Positions 24,257 to 32,771 of a stretch of 43,209 bases of DNA are shown piece by piece (positions within the stretch are counted from its first letter, which is position 1; each line of letters begins with the position of its first letter). The notes below the pieces were generated by a model that had not been told where the DNA came from, made no database searches, and saw only the letters and a list, made by a program, of their open reading frames with translations. Origin of the DNA: CAZAIO01 sp964485235 (GTDB lineage Bacteria > Chloroflexota > Dehalococcoidia > GIF9 > UBA5629); NCBI GenBank assembly GCA_964485235.1, contig CAZAIO010000008.1:1-43209 (forward strand), given 5' to 3'. A program made the translations under genes and the position numbers.

Positions 24257-25477
24257 ATGAGTGGTCCCCTGAAAGGCATACGTATTATTGAATGTGGCGG
24301 TTATCTCAGTGCACCATCGGCCGGTTATATACTCGGCGATATGGGTGCCGAAGTAATCAAAGTGGAAGACAGGGTAAAGGGTGATCCTGTCCGCGGAATG
24401 TCAACCACGTTTGGCGGTTCAATGATACTGCCGGATGGCACAAACATCCAGTTCGAGACAGCAAACAGGAATAAAAAAAGCATAACGCTTGATCTGAAAA
24501 CCGAAAAGGGGAAGGACATTCTTTTCCGTTTAATAAAAGTATCTGATGTATTTTTAACCAATTTTTCCCAACCCGCGATCAAGAAACTTGGCATAGATTA
24601 TGAAATAATGAAAAAGCACAATCCCAAACTTGTCTACGCGATGGCAACCGGGTACGGATTAAAAGGCCCTGATACCAACAAACGTGCTTTCGATACTATT
24701 GCACAGGCACGATCAGGAATTATGACCGCACTTGGAGACCCTGACAGCCCCCCGATGCAAATAGGCGGCGTACTCTTTGACCAGACAACAGGGACCTTGC
24801 TGGCGCTCGGCATACTTGCCGCGCTTGTGGAACGGGAAAGAGAAGGAACAGGACAACTTGTTGAAACATCACTGCTCGGTGCCGGAATTCACCTTCAAGC
24901 ATATAACGTAAACATGGCATTATTACGAGGCAAGCCTATGCCGAGGAATTCCAGATTTACTTTAAAAAATCCCATGGCGATCCACTATGAATGCAGTGAC
25001 GGAAACTGGATTATTTTATCAGAACCCCAGTCTGACAGGTTCTGGCATGATTTCTGTATGGCACTTGGAATTGAACACCTTGAAAAAGATCCGAAATTTG
25101 CCACAGCAACAGACAGGCGAAATAATTATGTCGAGATAAGAGAAATACTGGATAAAGTATTCGCCACCAAAACACAGGCAGAATGGGTAAAGATTCTGGA
25201 AGAAAAAGGTGCAGGGCTTGCTTTCTCTCCTGTACGCAGTCTCACAGAACTTTCATCGGACCCGCAGGTGATGGAAAATGAGTACATCATTGACGCCGAG
25301 CATCCCAGTCTGGGTCCGGTCAACTTAATAGGATATCCCATTAAGTTCAGTGAAACGCCCGCAAAAATGAGTAGTTGTGCACCGATGTTCGGCCAACATA
25401 CGGAAGAAGTGCTGATGGAACTACTGGGTTATGATTGGGATGTTATTGGACAATTAAAAGAAGAAGAGATAATATAA
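24257..25477 (+). CDS. Class III (CaiB/BaiF) CoA-transferase
   Basis: Enzymes of this family move CoA between carboxylic acids through a mixed anhydride on an aspartate. This 406-residue member keeps the nucleophile D175 in GGVLFDQTTGTLLALG and the usual N-terminal GIRIIECGGYLSAPSAG and EVIKVED segments. The TGQLVE (198-203) and C-terminal FGQHTEEVL motifs also fit. A good AAAGGAG ribosome site precedes ATG 24257. It lies between the fused GctAB-like gene and the B12 mutase genes, probably in one operon. The acid substrates are unknown; the family includes oxalate, carnitine, benzylsuccinate and mesaconate enzymes. Confidence 0.9.
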   Translation: MSGPLKGIRIIECGGYLSAPSAGYILGDMGAEVIKVEDRVKGDPVRGMSTTFGGSMILPDGTNIQFETANRNKKSITLDLKTEKGKDILFRLIKVSDVFLTNFSQPAIKKLGIDYEIMKKHNPKLVYAMATGYGLKGPDTNKRAFDTIAQARSGIMTALGDPDSPPMQIGGVLFDQTTGTLLALGILAALVEREREGTGQLVETSLLGAGIHLQAYNVNMALLRGKPMPRNSRFTLKNPMAIHYECSDGNWIILSEPQSDRFWHDFCMALGIEHLEKDPKFATATDRRNNYVEIREILDKVFATKTQAEWVKILEEKGAGLAFSPVRSLTELSSDPQVMENEYIIDAEHPSLGPVNLIGYPIKFSETPAKMSSCAPMFGQHTEEVLMELLGYDWDVIGQLKEEEII

Positions 25478-25592
25478 CTTTTCCCTAAAGTATACCTGTT
25501 GTATTGTTTATTATTATCATGAAAAAGGTTTCCTTGATATAATATATCATGTAACATAACTATATAAAACGTACCTGAGAAGGAGGACATGA

Positions 25593-27053
25593 ATGGAGCC
25601 CGAAGTTAGACAAAAGCGCATAGACGAAGATGTATTCATGGAAATGCGTAAAAAAGAACTGGCGCTGTGGCCTACGGGAAAAGAAGTAGACCTGGAAGAA
25701 GCGGTAGAATACCACAAAAAAATGCCGGATACTAAAAATGTTAAGAAGGTGCTGGAAAAACTGAAGGAAGACGGTAGAACCCGCGTCTGGCCAAGGGCTG
25801 GTGCGGCAACGCTCGAAGACGAAATCAATCTGGTAAAGACCTTATATGATGCCGGAGTACGCACAATTCCGGTGACCACTGACAGCTATAGCCGTAATTA
25901 TCGTTTTGACAAGATAGAAGAAGCATTGGCAGAACAAAAAAAGACCGGTGTCCAGAAACTCAATGGTTATCCGGTGGTGAATCACGGCGTGAAAAATACC
26001 AGGAAGGTGATAGAAAGTGTCGATGCTGCATTTATGCCCAGAGGGCATGTAAAACTGGCAATGGAAATCGCACTTGCATCCGGTATGACTGGAGCAGGAA
26101 AAAGCTGCCTTTTCGAATTCGGCAGCTACGAGAAAAAAGCTACACTTCCAGATTGTGTCGCAAATACTCAGTATACGAATAGGCTCTGCGGATACTATGC
26201 AGACCACGGTGTCATCATTACCACCGACATACACGGACTTATCCCATCCGGCACTTTTCCGCTCACCGTCAATATTGCCACGATTGTTATTGATTCGTTA
26301 ATAGCAGCAGAACAGGGAGTGAAAAGCATCGTGCCTCAACTTCACTGCATGGGTAATTTAGCGCAAGACGTTGCAACGGGGAGATTGACACCACGGATGA
26401 TGAGAGAATATCTCGACAAATTCGGCTTCACAGATGTGGCTATACCAGGTACGTTTAATAACAAAACTCCTCTCTACCCCGTTCCGATGTCCATAGGCGG
26501 AGCATTCGCATTTATGTGCTATTCAGCTGTTGAGGCTGTACTGGCAGGAACACAGGCTTCTTACGTAAGCACTGTTGACGAAGGTGCCGGAATCCCCACT
26601 GAAGAAGCTCACAAGATCAGCTACGAAGCGGCGAACTGGATGTTCAATGTCCTATGCACTCAGAACATCAAGATGGAAATTGAAGGCGTTGATATAGAAG
26701 AGCAGATGGCTGAAAAAGAAGTTAAAGCCATAGTCGATAGAGTAATTGAAATGGGCAATGGTGATGTCGTTATCGGTGCAATAAAAGCTGTTGAAGCCGG
26801 TGTTATTGATTCACCGTTCAGCCCCAACATCCATATGAAAGACGAGGTTCTCGGAACTAAAGATGCCAGAGGAGCCTGTCGTATCCTTGAATTCGGTAAC
26901 CTGCCTTTCTCTGAAGAAATTAAGAATTTCCACAGAGAAAAAATCGCCGAGCGAGAGAAGAAAGAGGGAAGGAAAAATGACTACAAGGTAGTCGTTGAAG
27001 ACTTCTGGGCTTTTAGTAAAGGAAAGATTATCGGTAACTATCCCGCAGACTAA
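25593..27053 (+). CDS. Glutamate-mutase-like B12 enzyme, epsilon (catalytic) subunit
   Basis: This 486-residue TIM-barrel protein matches GlmE/MutE along its length, beginning LWPTGKEVDLEEAVEY (25-40) and ending with EFGNLPFSEEIKN and AFSKGKIIG. The family moves a glycyl group in glutamate to make 3-methylaspartate by a radical reaction. Compared with Clostridium cochlearium GlmE, recalled from memory and aligned by eye, the arginines R66, R100 and R149 that hold the substrate carboxylates are kept (R68, R101, R150), as are Y181 (Y179) and E330 (E330). E171 is Gly169, Y177 is Glu175 and K326 is Ser326. So fold and mechanism are probably conserved but the substrate may differ. AGGAGG (25581-25586) precedes ATG 25593. 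The small subunit follows 42 bases later. Confidence 0.88.
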   Translation: MEPEVRQKRIDEDVFMEMRKKELALWPTGKEVDLEEAVEYHKKMPDTKNVKKVLEKLKEDGRTRVWPRAGAATLEDEINLVKTLYDAGVRTIPVTTDSYSRNYRFDKIEEALAEQKKTGVQKLNGYPVVNHGVKNTRKVIESVDAAFMPRGHVKLAMEIALASGMTGAGKSCLFEFGSYEKKATLPDCVANTQYTNRLCGYYADHGVIITTDIHGLIPSGTFPLTVNIATIVIDSLIAAEQGVKSIVPQLHCMGNLAQDVATGRLTPRMMREYLDKFGFTDVAIPGTFNNKTPLYPVPMSIGGAFAFMCYSAVEAVLAGTQASYVSTVDEGAGIPTEEAHKISYEAANWMFNVLCTQNIKMEIEGVDIEEQMAEKEVKAIVDRVIEMGNGDVVIGAIKAVEAGVIDSPFSPNIHMKDEVLGTKDARGACRILEFGNLPFSEEIKNFHREKIAEREKKEGRKNDYKVVVEDFWAFSKGKIIGNYPAD

Positions 27054-27095
27054 TAATTTAACGGATAACCGACCCTATAGATAAAAGGAGGAAAA

Positions 27096-27521
27096 ATGAC
27101 GCGCAAACCTACTATTATTACCGGTACCGTTGGGGGTGATGTGCATGTGATCGGTACCAAAATACTATCTCGCGCTTTTAAGGATGCCGGATTCAATGTG
27201 GTATCACTGGGATCTCTCACGCCACCTGAAGAATTTATTCAAGCGGCACAGGAAACAAACGCGGATGCTATTCTTATGTCTTCACTCTATGGCATGGCTG
27301 AACTTGACCTGAAAGGATTTAAAGAAAAATGTGTTGAAGCCGGTCTCGGAGATGTGCTTCTCTACATCGGCGGCATTCTCGGCGTATTCAGACATGATTG
27401 GTCAATCGATGAGAAGAAGTTTAAAGACATGGGTTTCGACAGGGTATACCCGCCTGAAGCCGACCTTGAAGGTGCTATTCAGGACCTCTGGAACGATCTG
27501 AAAGCAAAAGGAAAAGCGTAG
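27096..27521 (+). CDS. Glutamate-mutase-like B12 enzyme, sigma (cobalamin-binding) subunit
   Basis: This 141-residue Rossmann-like subunit matches GlmS/MutS. The cobalamin motif DVHVIG (15-20) supplies H17, the lower axial ligand of cobalt; SSLYG (62-66) and YIGG (91-94) complete the B12 pocket, and GFDRVYPPEADLE near the end is very close to the clostridial protein. Together with the epsilon gene just upstream it makes an apparently complete AdoCbl-dependent mutase. The order epsilon-sigma without mutL between or beside them differs from the clostridial cluster, and no methylaspartate ammonia-lyase gene is in the window. A strong AAAGGAGG ribosome site precedes ATG 27096. Confidence 0.9.
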   Translation: MTRKPTIITGTVGGDVHVIGTKILSRAFKDAGFNVVSLGSLTPPEEFIQAAQETNADAILMSSLYGMAELDLKGFKEKCVEAGLGDVLLYIGGILGVFRHDWSIDEKKFKDMGFDRVYPPEADLEGAIQDLWNDLKAKGKA

Positions 27522-27649
27522 CTCTATAATAGAGCAGCGCCAGACACGTTTACGGGTATATATGTCCGTACATTTAATTGAAATGAATAACACTACTTAT
27601 CCTTCCGGTATAAAATAAATGCCGGGCGCTTATCTAAAGAAAGAATTTT

Positions 27650-27678
27650 CCTGTGCTCAATCGTTGATTGAGCACAGG
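27650..27678 (+). terminator. 13-bp perfect hairpin after the mutase genes
   Basis: CCTGTGCTCAATC (27650-27662) and its exact complement GATTGAGCACAGG (27666-27678) enclose a three-base loop. The tail is TTTGT, a short T-run, so it may be a modest intrinsic terminator or attenuator between the sigma subunit and the next CoA-transferase. A protein-binding operator is the alternative. Confidence 0.5.
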
Positions 27679-27742
27679 TTTGTACCACACTTCAGTAAAA
27701 TTAACACAAACCTGACTGACTTTCATGTAATGAGAGGAGCAT

Positions 27743-28969
27743 ATGCTTAAAGGTTGCCGTGCATTAGATTTAACGAATCAGGACGGTTTTCTATGCGGAA
27801 AAATCCTCGCCGACCTGGGGGCTGATGTTATAAAGATTGAACCCCCTCAAGGAGACCCCGCACGTAAAACAGGACCGTTCTGGTCGGATATCCCCGATCC
27901 TGAAAAGAGCCTGTACTGGTTTGCATACAATTCCAATAAACGCGGAATTACGTTGAATATCGACACCAAAGACGGTAAAGATATCCTGACCAAACTGATC
28001 AAGACAGCGGATTTCGTAATTGAATCGTTCCCTCCGGGATATATGGAGGAAATAGGACTGGGATATTCCGCACTCGATGCGATCAAGAAAGGAATAATAC
28101 TCACATCGATCAGCCCGTTCGGGCAAAGCGGCCCGTACAGAGACTTTCAAACTACAGACCTGGTAACGATGGGAATGACGGGAATTCTCTACCAGACCGG
28201 TGACCAGGACAAGCCTCCGGTCCATATGAGCGTACCGCAAGCCTGCCTTCATGCCGGAGCAGACGCGGCAGTCGGCACTTTGCTCGCCTATTACTACAGG
28301 GAAAGAACAGGAGAGGGCCAGCATGTAGATGCATCCATGCAGCATAGCGCCGCATGGTTTCTTGCAAACGCCGTACCCTCATGGGAACTTTCTCAAGTGA
28401 TAATGAAAAGAGCCGGTTTATTTCGCTGGGCTAACAAGTCCTATCAAAGGCAAATCTGGCAATGTAAAGACGGATATGTTTTCTTCTTTATGCTAGGCGG
28501 CAAACAGGGTGCCAAGACCTTCCATGAGCTGGCCAACTGGATGGACAGCGAAGGTATGGCAAACGATTACATCCTCTCCATGGACTGGGAAAACCTCGAT
28601 ATCTTCAATGCTTCCCAGGAAATGATAGATAAAATTTCAGAACCTATACAGGTATTTTTCCTTACTCACACAAAAGAAGAAATCTCGCAGGGTGCAGCGG
28701 AGCGACAGATATCGATGTGCCCCCTGTCCAGTATGAACGACCTTCTTCATAGCAAGCAACTCGCTGCAAGGAATTTCTGGACGACGATAGACCATCCCGA
28801 ACTCGGCACATCAATTACTTATCCGAGAGAATTTGTAAAATCGTCTGAAATGTCCTGTGAAACACGGTTCAGAGCCCCTCTGATCGGTGAACACAATAAA
28901 GAAATTTATGAGGGTATAGGTCTCTCCGGAAAGGACCTGATCGTCCTTAAAGAGGCAGGGATCATCTAG
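27743..28969 (+). CDS. Class III CoA-transferase family subunit, nucleophilic Asp replaced
   Basis: This 408-residue CaiB/BaiF-fold protein has the normal N-terminal LTNQDGFLCGKILADLGADVIKIE layout and GEGQHVD (190-196). Aligned from that GEGQ back to the catalytic position, the nucleophile aspartate of the family falls on C168 in SVPQACLHAGAD; the nearest acid is D174. It is therefore either inactive or uses another residue. It sits 19 bases upstream of a second CaiB-like gene that keeps the Asp, which suggests a heteromer of one degenerate and one catalytic subunit, as has been proposed for benzylsuccinate CoA-transferase BbsEF. The ribosome site GAGAGGAG precedes ATG 27743. Confidence 0.85.
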   Translation: MLKGCRALDLTNQDGFLCGKILADLGADVIKIEPPQGDPARKTGPFWSDIPDPEKSLYWFAYNSNKRGITLNIDTKDGKDILTKLIKTADFVIESFPPGYMEEIGLGYSALDAIKKGIILTSISPFGQSGPYRDFQTTDLVTMGMTGILYQTGDQDKPPVHMSVPQACLHAGADAAVGTLLAYYYRERTGEGQHVDASMQHSAAWFLANAVPSWELSQVIMKRAGLFRWANKSYQRQIWQCKDGYVFFFMLGGKQGAKTFHELANWMDSEGMANDYILSMDWENLDIFNASQEMIDKISEPIQVFFLTHTKEEISQGAAERQISMCPLSSMNDLLHSKQLAARNFWTTIDHPELGTSITYPREFVKSSEMSCETRFRAPLIGEHNKEIYEGIGLSGKDLIVLKEAGII

Positions 28970-28988
28970 AAGACGTACGGAGTGAGAA

Positions 28989-30212
28989 ATGAACGAAAAA
29001 GAAAAAGTATTCAGCGGTTTGAAAATCGTATCCTTTTGCTGGGCGGTAGTCGGTCCTCTGACTATGAAATATTTTGCAGACTATGGAGCTACAGTAGTCA
29101 GACTGGAAACCAACAAAAGGACATGTGTTGGACGAGTTTCCGCACCGTATAAGGATAACAAACCGGGAATCAACCGCAGTGGCTACTTCAATCATTTCAG
29201 CAGCAATATGTATAGTATGGCGCTGGATATGACCAACCCCAAAGCAATCGATGTAGTGAAAAAAATGGTAGCCCAGGCAGATGTAGTAATGGAAAATTTC
29301 ACTCCCGGAACAATGGAAAAATGGGGACTGACCTATGAAGAACTAAAAAAGGTCAAACCGGATATCATTATGCTCAGGCAAAGCGGGTTCGGCCCAATCG
29401 GCCCCAATGCAAAACAGCCGGCATTCGGCATGATACTGGCAGCTGTTGCCGGTCTCCCCAATTTTATCGGCTGGCCCGATGGAGAACCGCTGCCTCTGGG
29501 CGTTTCGGCATATACAGACTGTATCTCGCCGCGATTCGCTTCCGCTGCGCTTATCGCTGCTCTCGATTACAGGAACAAGACCGGAAAAGGTCAATTGCTG
29601 GACCTTTCACAATTCGAATGCGCGCTTTACTTTATTTTACCTTATCTACTTCAGTACAACGCGAACGGAACGGAACCTTCGAGAATCGGTAATACCTGCC
29701 CTTATGCTGCGCCTCACAGCGTGTACGCCTGTAAAGGCGAGGACCGCTGGTGTACTATCGCAGCTATGAATGATGAGCAATGGGAAAGCCTCTGCAAAGT
29801 AATCGGCAAGGCTGAATTGATCGAAGACGCCCGTTTCAATACACTACAGAACAGAAAGAAAAATGAAGTAGAACTGGATAAAATCATTACCGACTGGACA
29901 ATTAAACTCAGGCCTGAAGAAGTAATGCAAAAAATGCAGGCTTCTGGTGTACCCGCAGGTGTCGTTGAAAACGCCGCCGATATTTACAATGACCCGCAAC
30001 TCAGGCATCGTAATCTCTTTTGGCCGATGGAACATCCTGATATGGGAGTATTCAGCCACCTCGGTCCGAGCATGGAATTGTCAAAAACACCGGCAGAGGC
30101 ACTGATGCCCAGTCCACGACTGGGTGAGCACACCGAATACGTCTGTACAAAACTTTTCGGCATGAGTGACGAAGAATTTGTTACCCTTCTTACTGAAGGT
30201 GTATTCGAATAA
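28989..30212 (+). CDS. Class III (CaiB/BaiF) CoA-transferase, catalytic Asp present
   Basis: This 407-residue family member has D177 in VSAYTDCISPRF at the nucleophile position, GKGQLLD (193-199), and the C-terminal PRLGEHTEYV motif. The first glycines of the usual N-terminal CoA loop are altered (SFCWAVVGPLTMKYFADYG). A GGAG at the 19-base junction with the previous gene serves as ribosome site. The pair probably forms one enzyme with this chain as the active subunit. The following spacer holds two dyads and then the first TRAP transporter, so this may be the last gene of the catabolic operon. Acid substrates are unknown. Confidence 0.88.
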   Translation: MNEKEKVFSGLKIVSFCWAVVGPLTMKYFADYGATVVRLETNKRTCVGRVSAPYKDNKPGINRSGYFNHFSSNMYSMALDMTNPKAIDVVKKMVAQADVVMENFTPGTMEKWGLTYEELKKVKPDIIMLRQSGFGPIGPNAKQPAFGMILAAVAGLPNFIGWPDGEPLPLGVSAYTDCISPRFASAALIAALDYRNKTGKGQLLDLSQFECALYFILPYLLQYNANGTEPSRIGNTCPYAAPHSVYACKGEDRWCTIAAMNDEQWESLCKVIGKAELIEDARFNTLQNRKKNEVELDKIITDWTIKLRPEEVMQKMQASGVPAGVVENAADIYNDPQLRHRNLFWPMEHPDMGVFSHLGPSMELSKTPAEALMPSPRLGEHTEYVCTKLFGMSDEEFVTLLTEGVFE

Positions 30213-30337
30213 AAATTCTTCTTGAAGCACTTAAACGAGCTTCGAAGTTATCTGCCTTGCTTTATTGACAACCTGATTGCACGTCTGTTGGGCCCTGCAA
30301 CAATTTCTGAACGCATTACCGCAAATTATATGCTACG

Positions 30338-30364
30338 TACCTGATGAAACCCTATCATCAGGTA
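30338..30364. repeat. Inverted repeat after the CoA-transferase operon
   Basis: TACCTGATGA (30338-30347) and TCATCAGGTA (30355-30364) are perfect complements with a seven-base loop. No T-run follows, so it is either a weak terminator or a protein-binding site. Confidence 0.4.
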
Positions 30365-30373
30365 TAAATTCCT

Positions 30374-30409
30374 TATATGTTTTTGACAATCATACATCAA
30401 AAACATATA
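30374..30409. repeat. 13-bp inverted repeat upstream of dctP
   Basis: TATATGTTTTTGA (30374-30386) and its exact complement (30397-30409) enclose a ten-base loop. The run of Ts is inside the left arm on the plus strand. It could terminate minus-strand transcription, act as an mRNA stabiliser, or bind a regulator of the TRAP operon. Confidence 0.4.
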
Positions 30410-30714
30410 TGAAATGACAGTAAAATAAAGCTACAGATTCATAAAACTATATTGTAAATTCATTATTTATATAATAATATATATATGTAATAAAAACCCT
30501 TGATATCCGAGTTTCTCTAACCTGTGCAATATATCTGTTTATTCTATAATATAATTTATAAAATACAATTGTACGAAGGGAGGTGAATAGTTACCGGATA
30601 ATTACAAGCATAGCTTTCCCATGCGTAGTAACTCAGAATAACATGACACAATTCAGCAAATAAAGTCTTATCAGTTCGGGACTTCCGTCCCGGGCACGGC
30701 AAGGGGGATCAATA

Positions 30715-31782
30715 ATGAAGAAAGTATCCTTACTATTTTCTGTTCTTATTATTTTTGTATTACTATTCGGGACGGTATTTTCCTGTACCGGTAAAACCGA
30801 ACCGGCAAAACCGTCCGAACCAACTTCACCGTCCACTCCTCAAAAAGCCATTCCAATTAGACTAGTCATTCCTTCACCCGCCGGAGACGACCTCACTACA
30901 AAAGATGAGAAAATAGCGGAACGCTTCAATAAACGTGCCGGCGGTAAATATGAATTAAAGGTATACCCTGGTAATTCACTGGCACAAGTACCGGAGTATC
31001 TGGATGCAGTAAGAACAGGCGCTGTAGAAATGGCTGATATTGGATGGCCTATTTTTGCAGGCATCGACCCGAAGCTGGGTCTTATGGAACTACCATTTTT
31101 ATTCGATACTGTAGAAGGCTTTGCGTCCATCACAGGTGGATTAACTGAAATGTACGATCCGCTATTCCAGGAGAAATTGAACCAGAAGGCACTGGGGGCT
31201 TTCACTACGGGTGGAATGGAACTCATTGGCAACAAACAAATTAAAACACTTGCCGACTGGAAGGGCAAACTCGTAGGAGCTATCAGTCCGCCTCTTGCAG
31301 TACTGGCAGAAAAGCTGGGTGCCGGTTCTCAGATAATTATGTGGACAGACTTGTACTCCGCACTTGAGAAAGGTGTCGTCGATGATGGAATAATGGGTTT
31401 GCATGGAGTCATTCAATTAGGGATAACTGATGTTATTGACTATGTCACCAAATTCTACGGTACAAGCGGCATGAATGGATATACAATCAATCTTGATGTA
31501 TGGAACAAAATGCCCAAAGACATACAGGATGCCCTCACAGAAGAAATAGCAACCACATGCAAAGAACAGAACGAGCTCTTTATTCAGTACGACACAGAAG
31601 ATATTAAAGTGCTTCAAGATAAAGGCATTGAAGTATATATTCTTCCCAAAGCGGAACGTGATAAGTGGGTACCATTGGTAATGCCGTATACAGATGAGCA
31701 GCTCGCAGCCGCAGGAGATTTCGGTGCGAAGATCAAGCAATTGGCTGCAGAGGCAAACAAGAAATATCCATATAAAGATTAG
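30715..31782 (+). CDS. TRAP transporter solute-binding lipoprotein (DctP family), first system
   Basis: DctP proteins bind organic acids outside the membrane and hand them to the DctQM carrier. This 355-residue protein has a signal peptide (about 1-23), a lipobox-like VFSC with the modified cysteine at C24, and a Pro/Ser/Thr linker (about 25-44), so it is probably tethered to the membrane. The DctP fold follows, with YPGNSLAQVPEYLDAVRTGAVEMADIG matching the family. The arginine that pairs with the ligand carboxylate in most members (in a KGLKIRVP-like motif) is absent; the segment reads DWKGKLVGAIS with G188 there. The ligand may therefore not be a simple carboxylate. A strong AAGGGGGA site precedes ATG 30715. 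A 16-bp hairpin follows the stop. Confidence 0.9.
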   Translation: MKKVSLLFSVLIIFVLLFGTVFSCTGKTEPAKPSEPTSPSTPQKAIPIRLVIPSPAGDDLTTKDEKIAERFNKRAGGKYELKVYPGNSLAQVPEYLDAVRTGAVEMADIGWPIFAGIDPKLGLMELPFLFDTVEGFASITGGLTEMYDPLFQEKLNQKALGAFTTGGMELIGNKQIKTLADWKGKLVGAISPPLAVLAEKLGAGSQIIMWTDLYSALEKGVVDDGIMGLHGVIQLGITDVIDYVTKFYGTSGMNGYTINLDVWNKMPKDIQDALTEEIATTCKEQNELFIQYDTEDIKVLQDKGIEVYILPKAERDKWVPLVMPYTDEQLAAAGDFGAKIKQLAAEANKKYPYKD

Positions 31783-31838
31783 GTTAAAATTACATTTAAT
31801 TCTTTTGAAAATCGTAAAAGCCGTATAGAAATAATATA

Positions 31839-31877
31839 GAAAGAGATAGAAGAATGTAATTTTCTTCTATCTCTTTC
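31839..31877 (+). terminator. 16-bp perfect hairpin after dctP
   Basis: GAAAGAGATAGAAGAA (31839-31854) pairs perfectly with 31862-31877 around a seven-base loop. The right arm is itself rich in T and C, and no separate T-run follows. It can serve as a terminator or 3' stabiliser that leaves the binding-protein mRNA more abundant than the membrane-subunit mRNA. Confidence 0.55.
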
Positions 31878-31945
31878 ATTCTGGTATCTTGAATACAAAC
31901 AATTATAGTACTTCGAAAAATATAGATAATTATCGTTCACTACCC

Positions 31946-31975
31946 TTGAATAAGACTTCAATAGTTATATATAAT
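31946..31975 (+). promoter_or_regulatory. Promoter candidate for dctQM of the first TRAP system
   Basis: TTGAAT (31946-31951), an 18-base spacer and a perfect TATAAT (31970-31975). The hexamers and spacing equal those of the promoter at 22347-22376. It lies between the dctP hairpin and dctQ, with a leader of about 220 bases. Confidence 0.4.
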
Positions 31976-32204
31976 TGTGCTGTTTCAAAGTCATCCGGGG
32001 TACAAACCCTGTCAAAGTAACGTGTATATAGATATATATTTGTAATAAAGTCAACACAGTATACGGTTATAAAAACTATGATTGTCCATTACCGGATTAT
32101 GGTAATCGTAAGTAGTACAGGATAAACAGAATTTTTCTCAACTCGTCAACCGTTATCTTATTCCCTTACCAGGTGTGTTATTTCTGAAAGGGGGTATCCG
32201 ATAG

Positions 32205-32729
32205 ATGCGCAACTTCAAATACAACCCCGATTATATTATCGATCGATTGAGCCGATTTTTCCTAGTATTGAGCGGAATATTGACCCTTCTCATGGTCTTC
32301 ACTGCAACCTACGGCGTATTCAGACGATATGCGTTCAATAGCCCGGAGCCTTATTCATATGAACTCAGCACCATGTTTCTTCTATGGTCATTTGTATTAG
32401 CCGTTGCCTGTGTAGAACGTTATAACCGGCACATCAGAGTAGATTTTATCAGCAGCCGCGTTCCAAAAATCATAGAACATATCATTCTCTATATCCTCGG
32501 TCCCCTCGCGGGGCTCTTTGTCAGCGGGATGTTCACATGGAAAGGCTTTGATGTAGCGATGTTCTCATTGAAAATCGGGGAAGTGAGCGCTTCTACATGG
32601 GCAGTACCTTTGTTCCCCATAAAAATAATTGTACCGATAGGTTACGGCATGCTGTTCCTTGTACTGATAGCCAAGCTCTATTTTGGCATTGCTTATCTGT
32701 TCCGGAGAACGAAAACAGAACCGGAATAA
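32205..32729 (+). CDS. TRAP transporter small membrane subunit (DctQ family), first system
   Basis: This 174-residue protein has four hydrophobic helices (about 15-38, 55-72, 88-110 and 135-160), the usual DctQ topology. The first loop has the family-like FRRYAFNSPEPYSYELS, and ACVERYNRHIRVDF is the typical charged segment between helices. DctQ pairs with DctM and is needed for transport. The ATG at 32205 follows GAAAGGGGG. A gap of 130 bases separates it from dctM, unusual for a pair normally coupled; a mini-ORF with its own ribosome site lies in that gap. Confidence 0.88.
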   Translation: MRNFKYNPDYIIDRLSRFFLVLSGILTLLMVFTATYGVFRRYAFNSPEPYSYELSTMFLLWSFVLAVACVERYNRHIRVDFISSRVPKIIEHIILYILGPLAGLFVSGMFTWKGFDVAMFSLKIGEVSASTWAVPLFPIKIIVPIGYGMLFLVLIAKLYFGIAYLFRRTKTEPE

Positions 32730-32771
32730 CCTTTTTACAGCTATTCAATCAGTAGATAAATAAAGGAGAAC

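Larger units (their letters stand above)
30213..30714. other. Spacer before the first TRAP operon, with dyads and an orphan Shine-Dalgarno
   Basis: This 502-base AT-rich spacer has two clean dyads, TACCTGATGA/TCATCAGGTA (30338-30364) and a 13-bp stem with a 10-base loop (30374-30409). TATAAT boxes lie at 30545-30555 without a convincing -35. A strong ribosome-binding sequence GAAGGGAGG (30575-30583) is not followed by an obvious gene; the only candidate is a 26-codon ORF from the overlapping GTG at 30583. A small hairpin CGGGAC-TTCC-GTCCCG (30677-30692) lies just before the dctP ribosome site. Confidence 0.5.
31783..32204. other. dctP-dctQ spacer with hairpin and promoter candidate
   Basis: This 422-base spacer is unusually long for a TRAP operon. 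It contains the 31839-31877 hairpin, a promoter candidate at 31946-31975 and the dctQ ribosome site GAAAGGGGG near 32187. No gene is visible. The arrangement suggests that the binding protein and the membrane subunits are expressed at different levels. Confidence 0.5.

Noticed and set aside
30583..30663. 26-codon ORF from GTG 30583 as a real gene
   Set aside because: The GTG overlaps the ribosome site itself, spacing is wrong, and the translated peptide looks like random sequence. The orphan site is reported instead.
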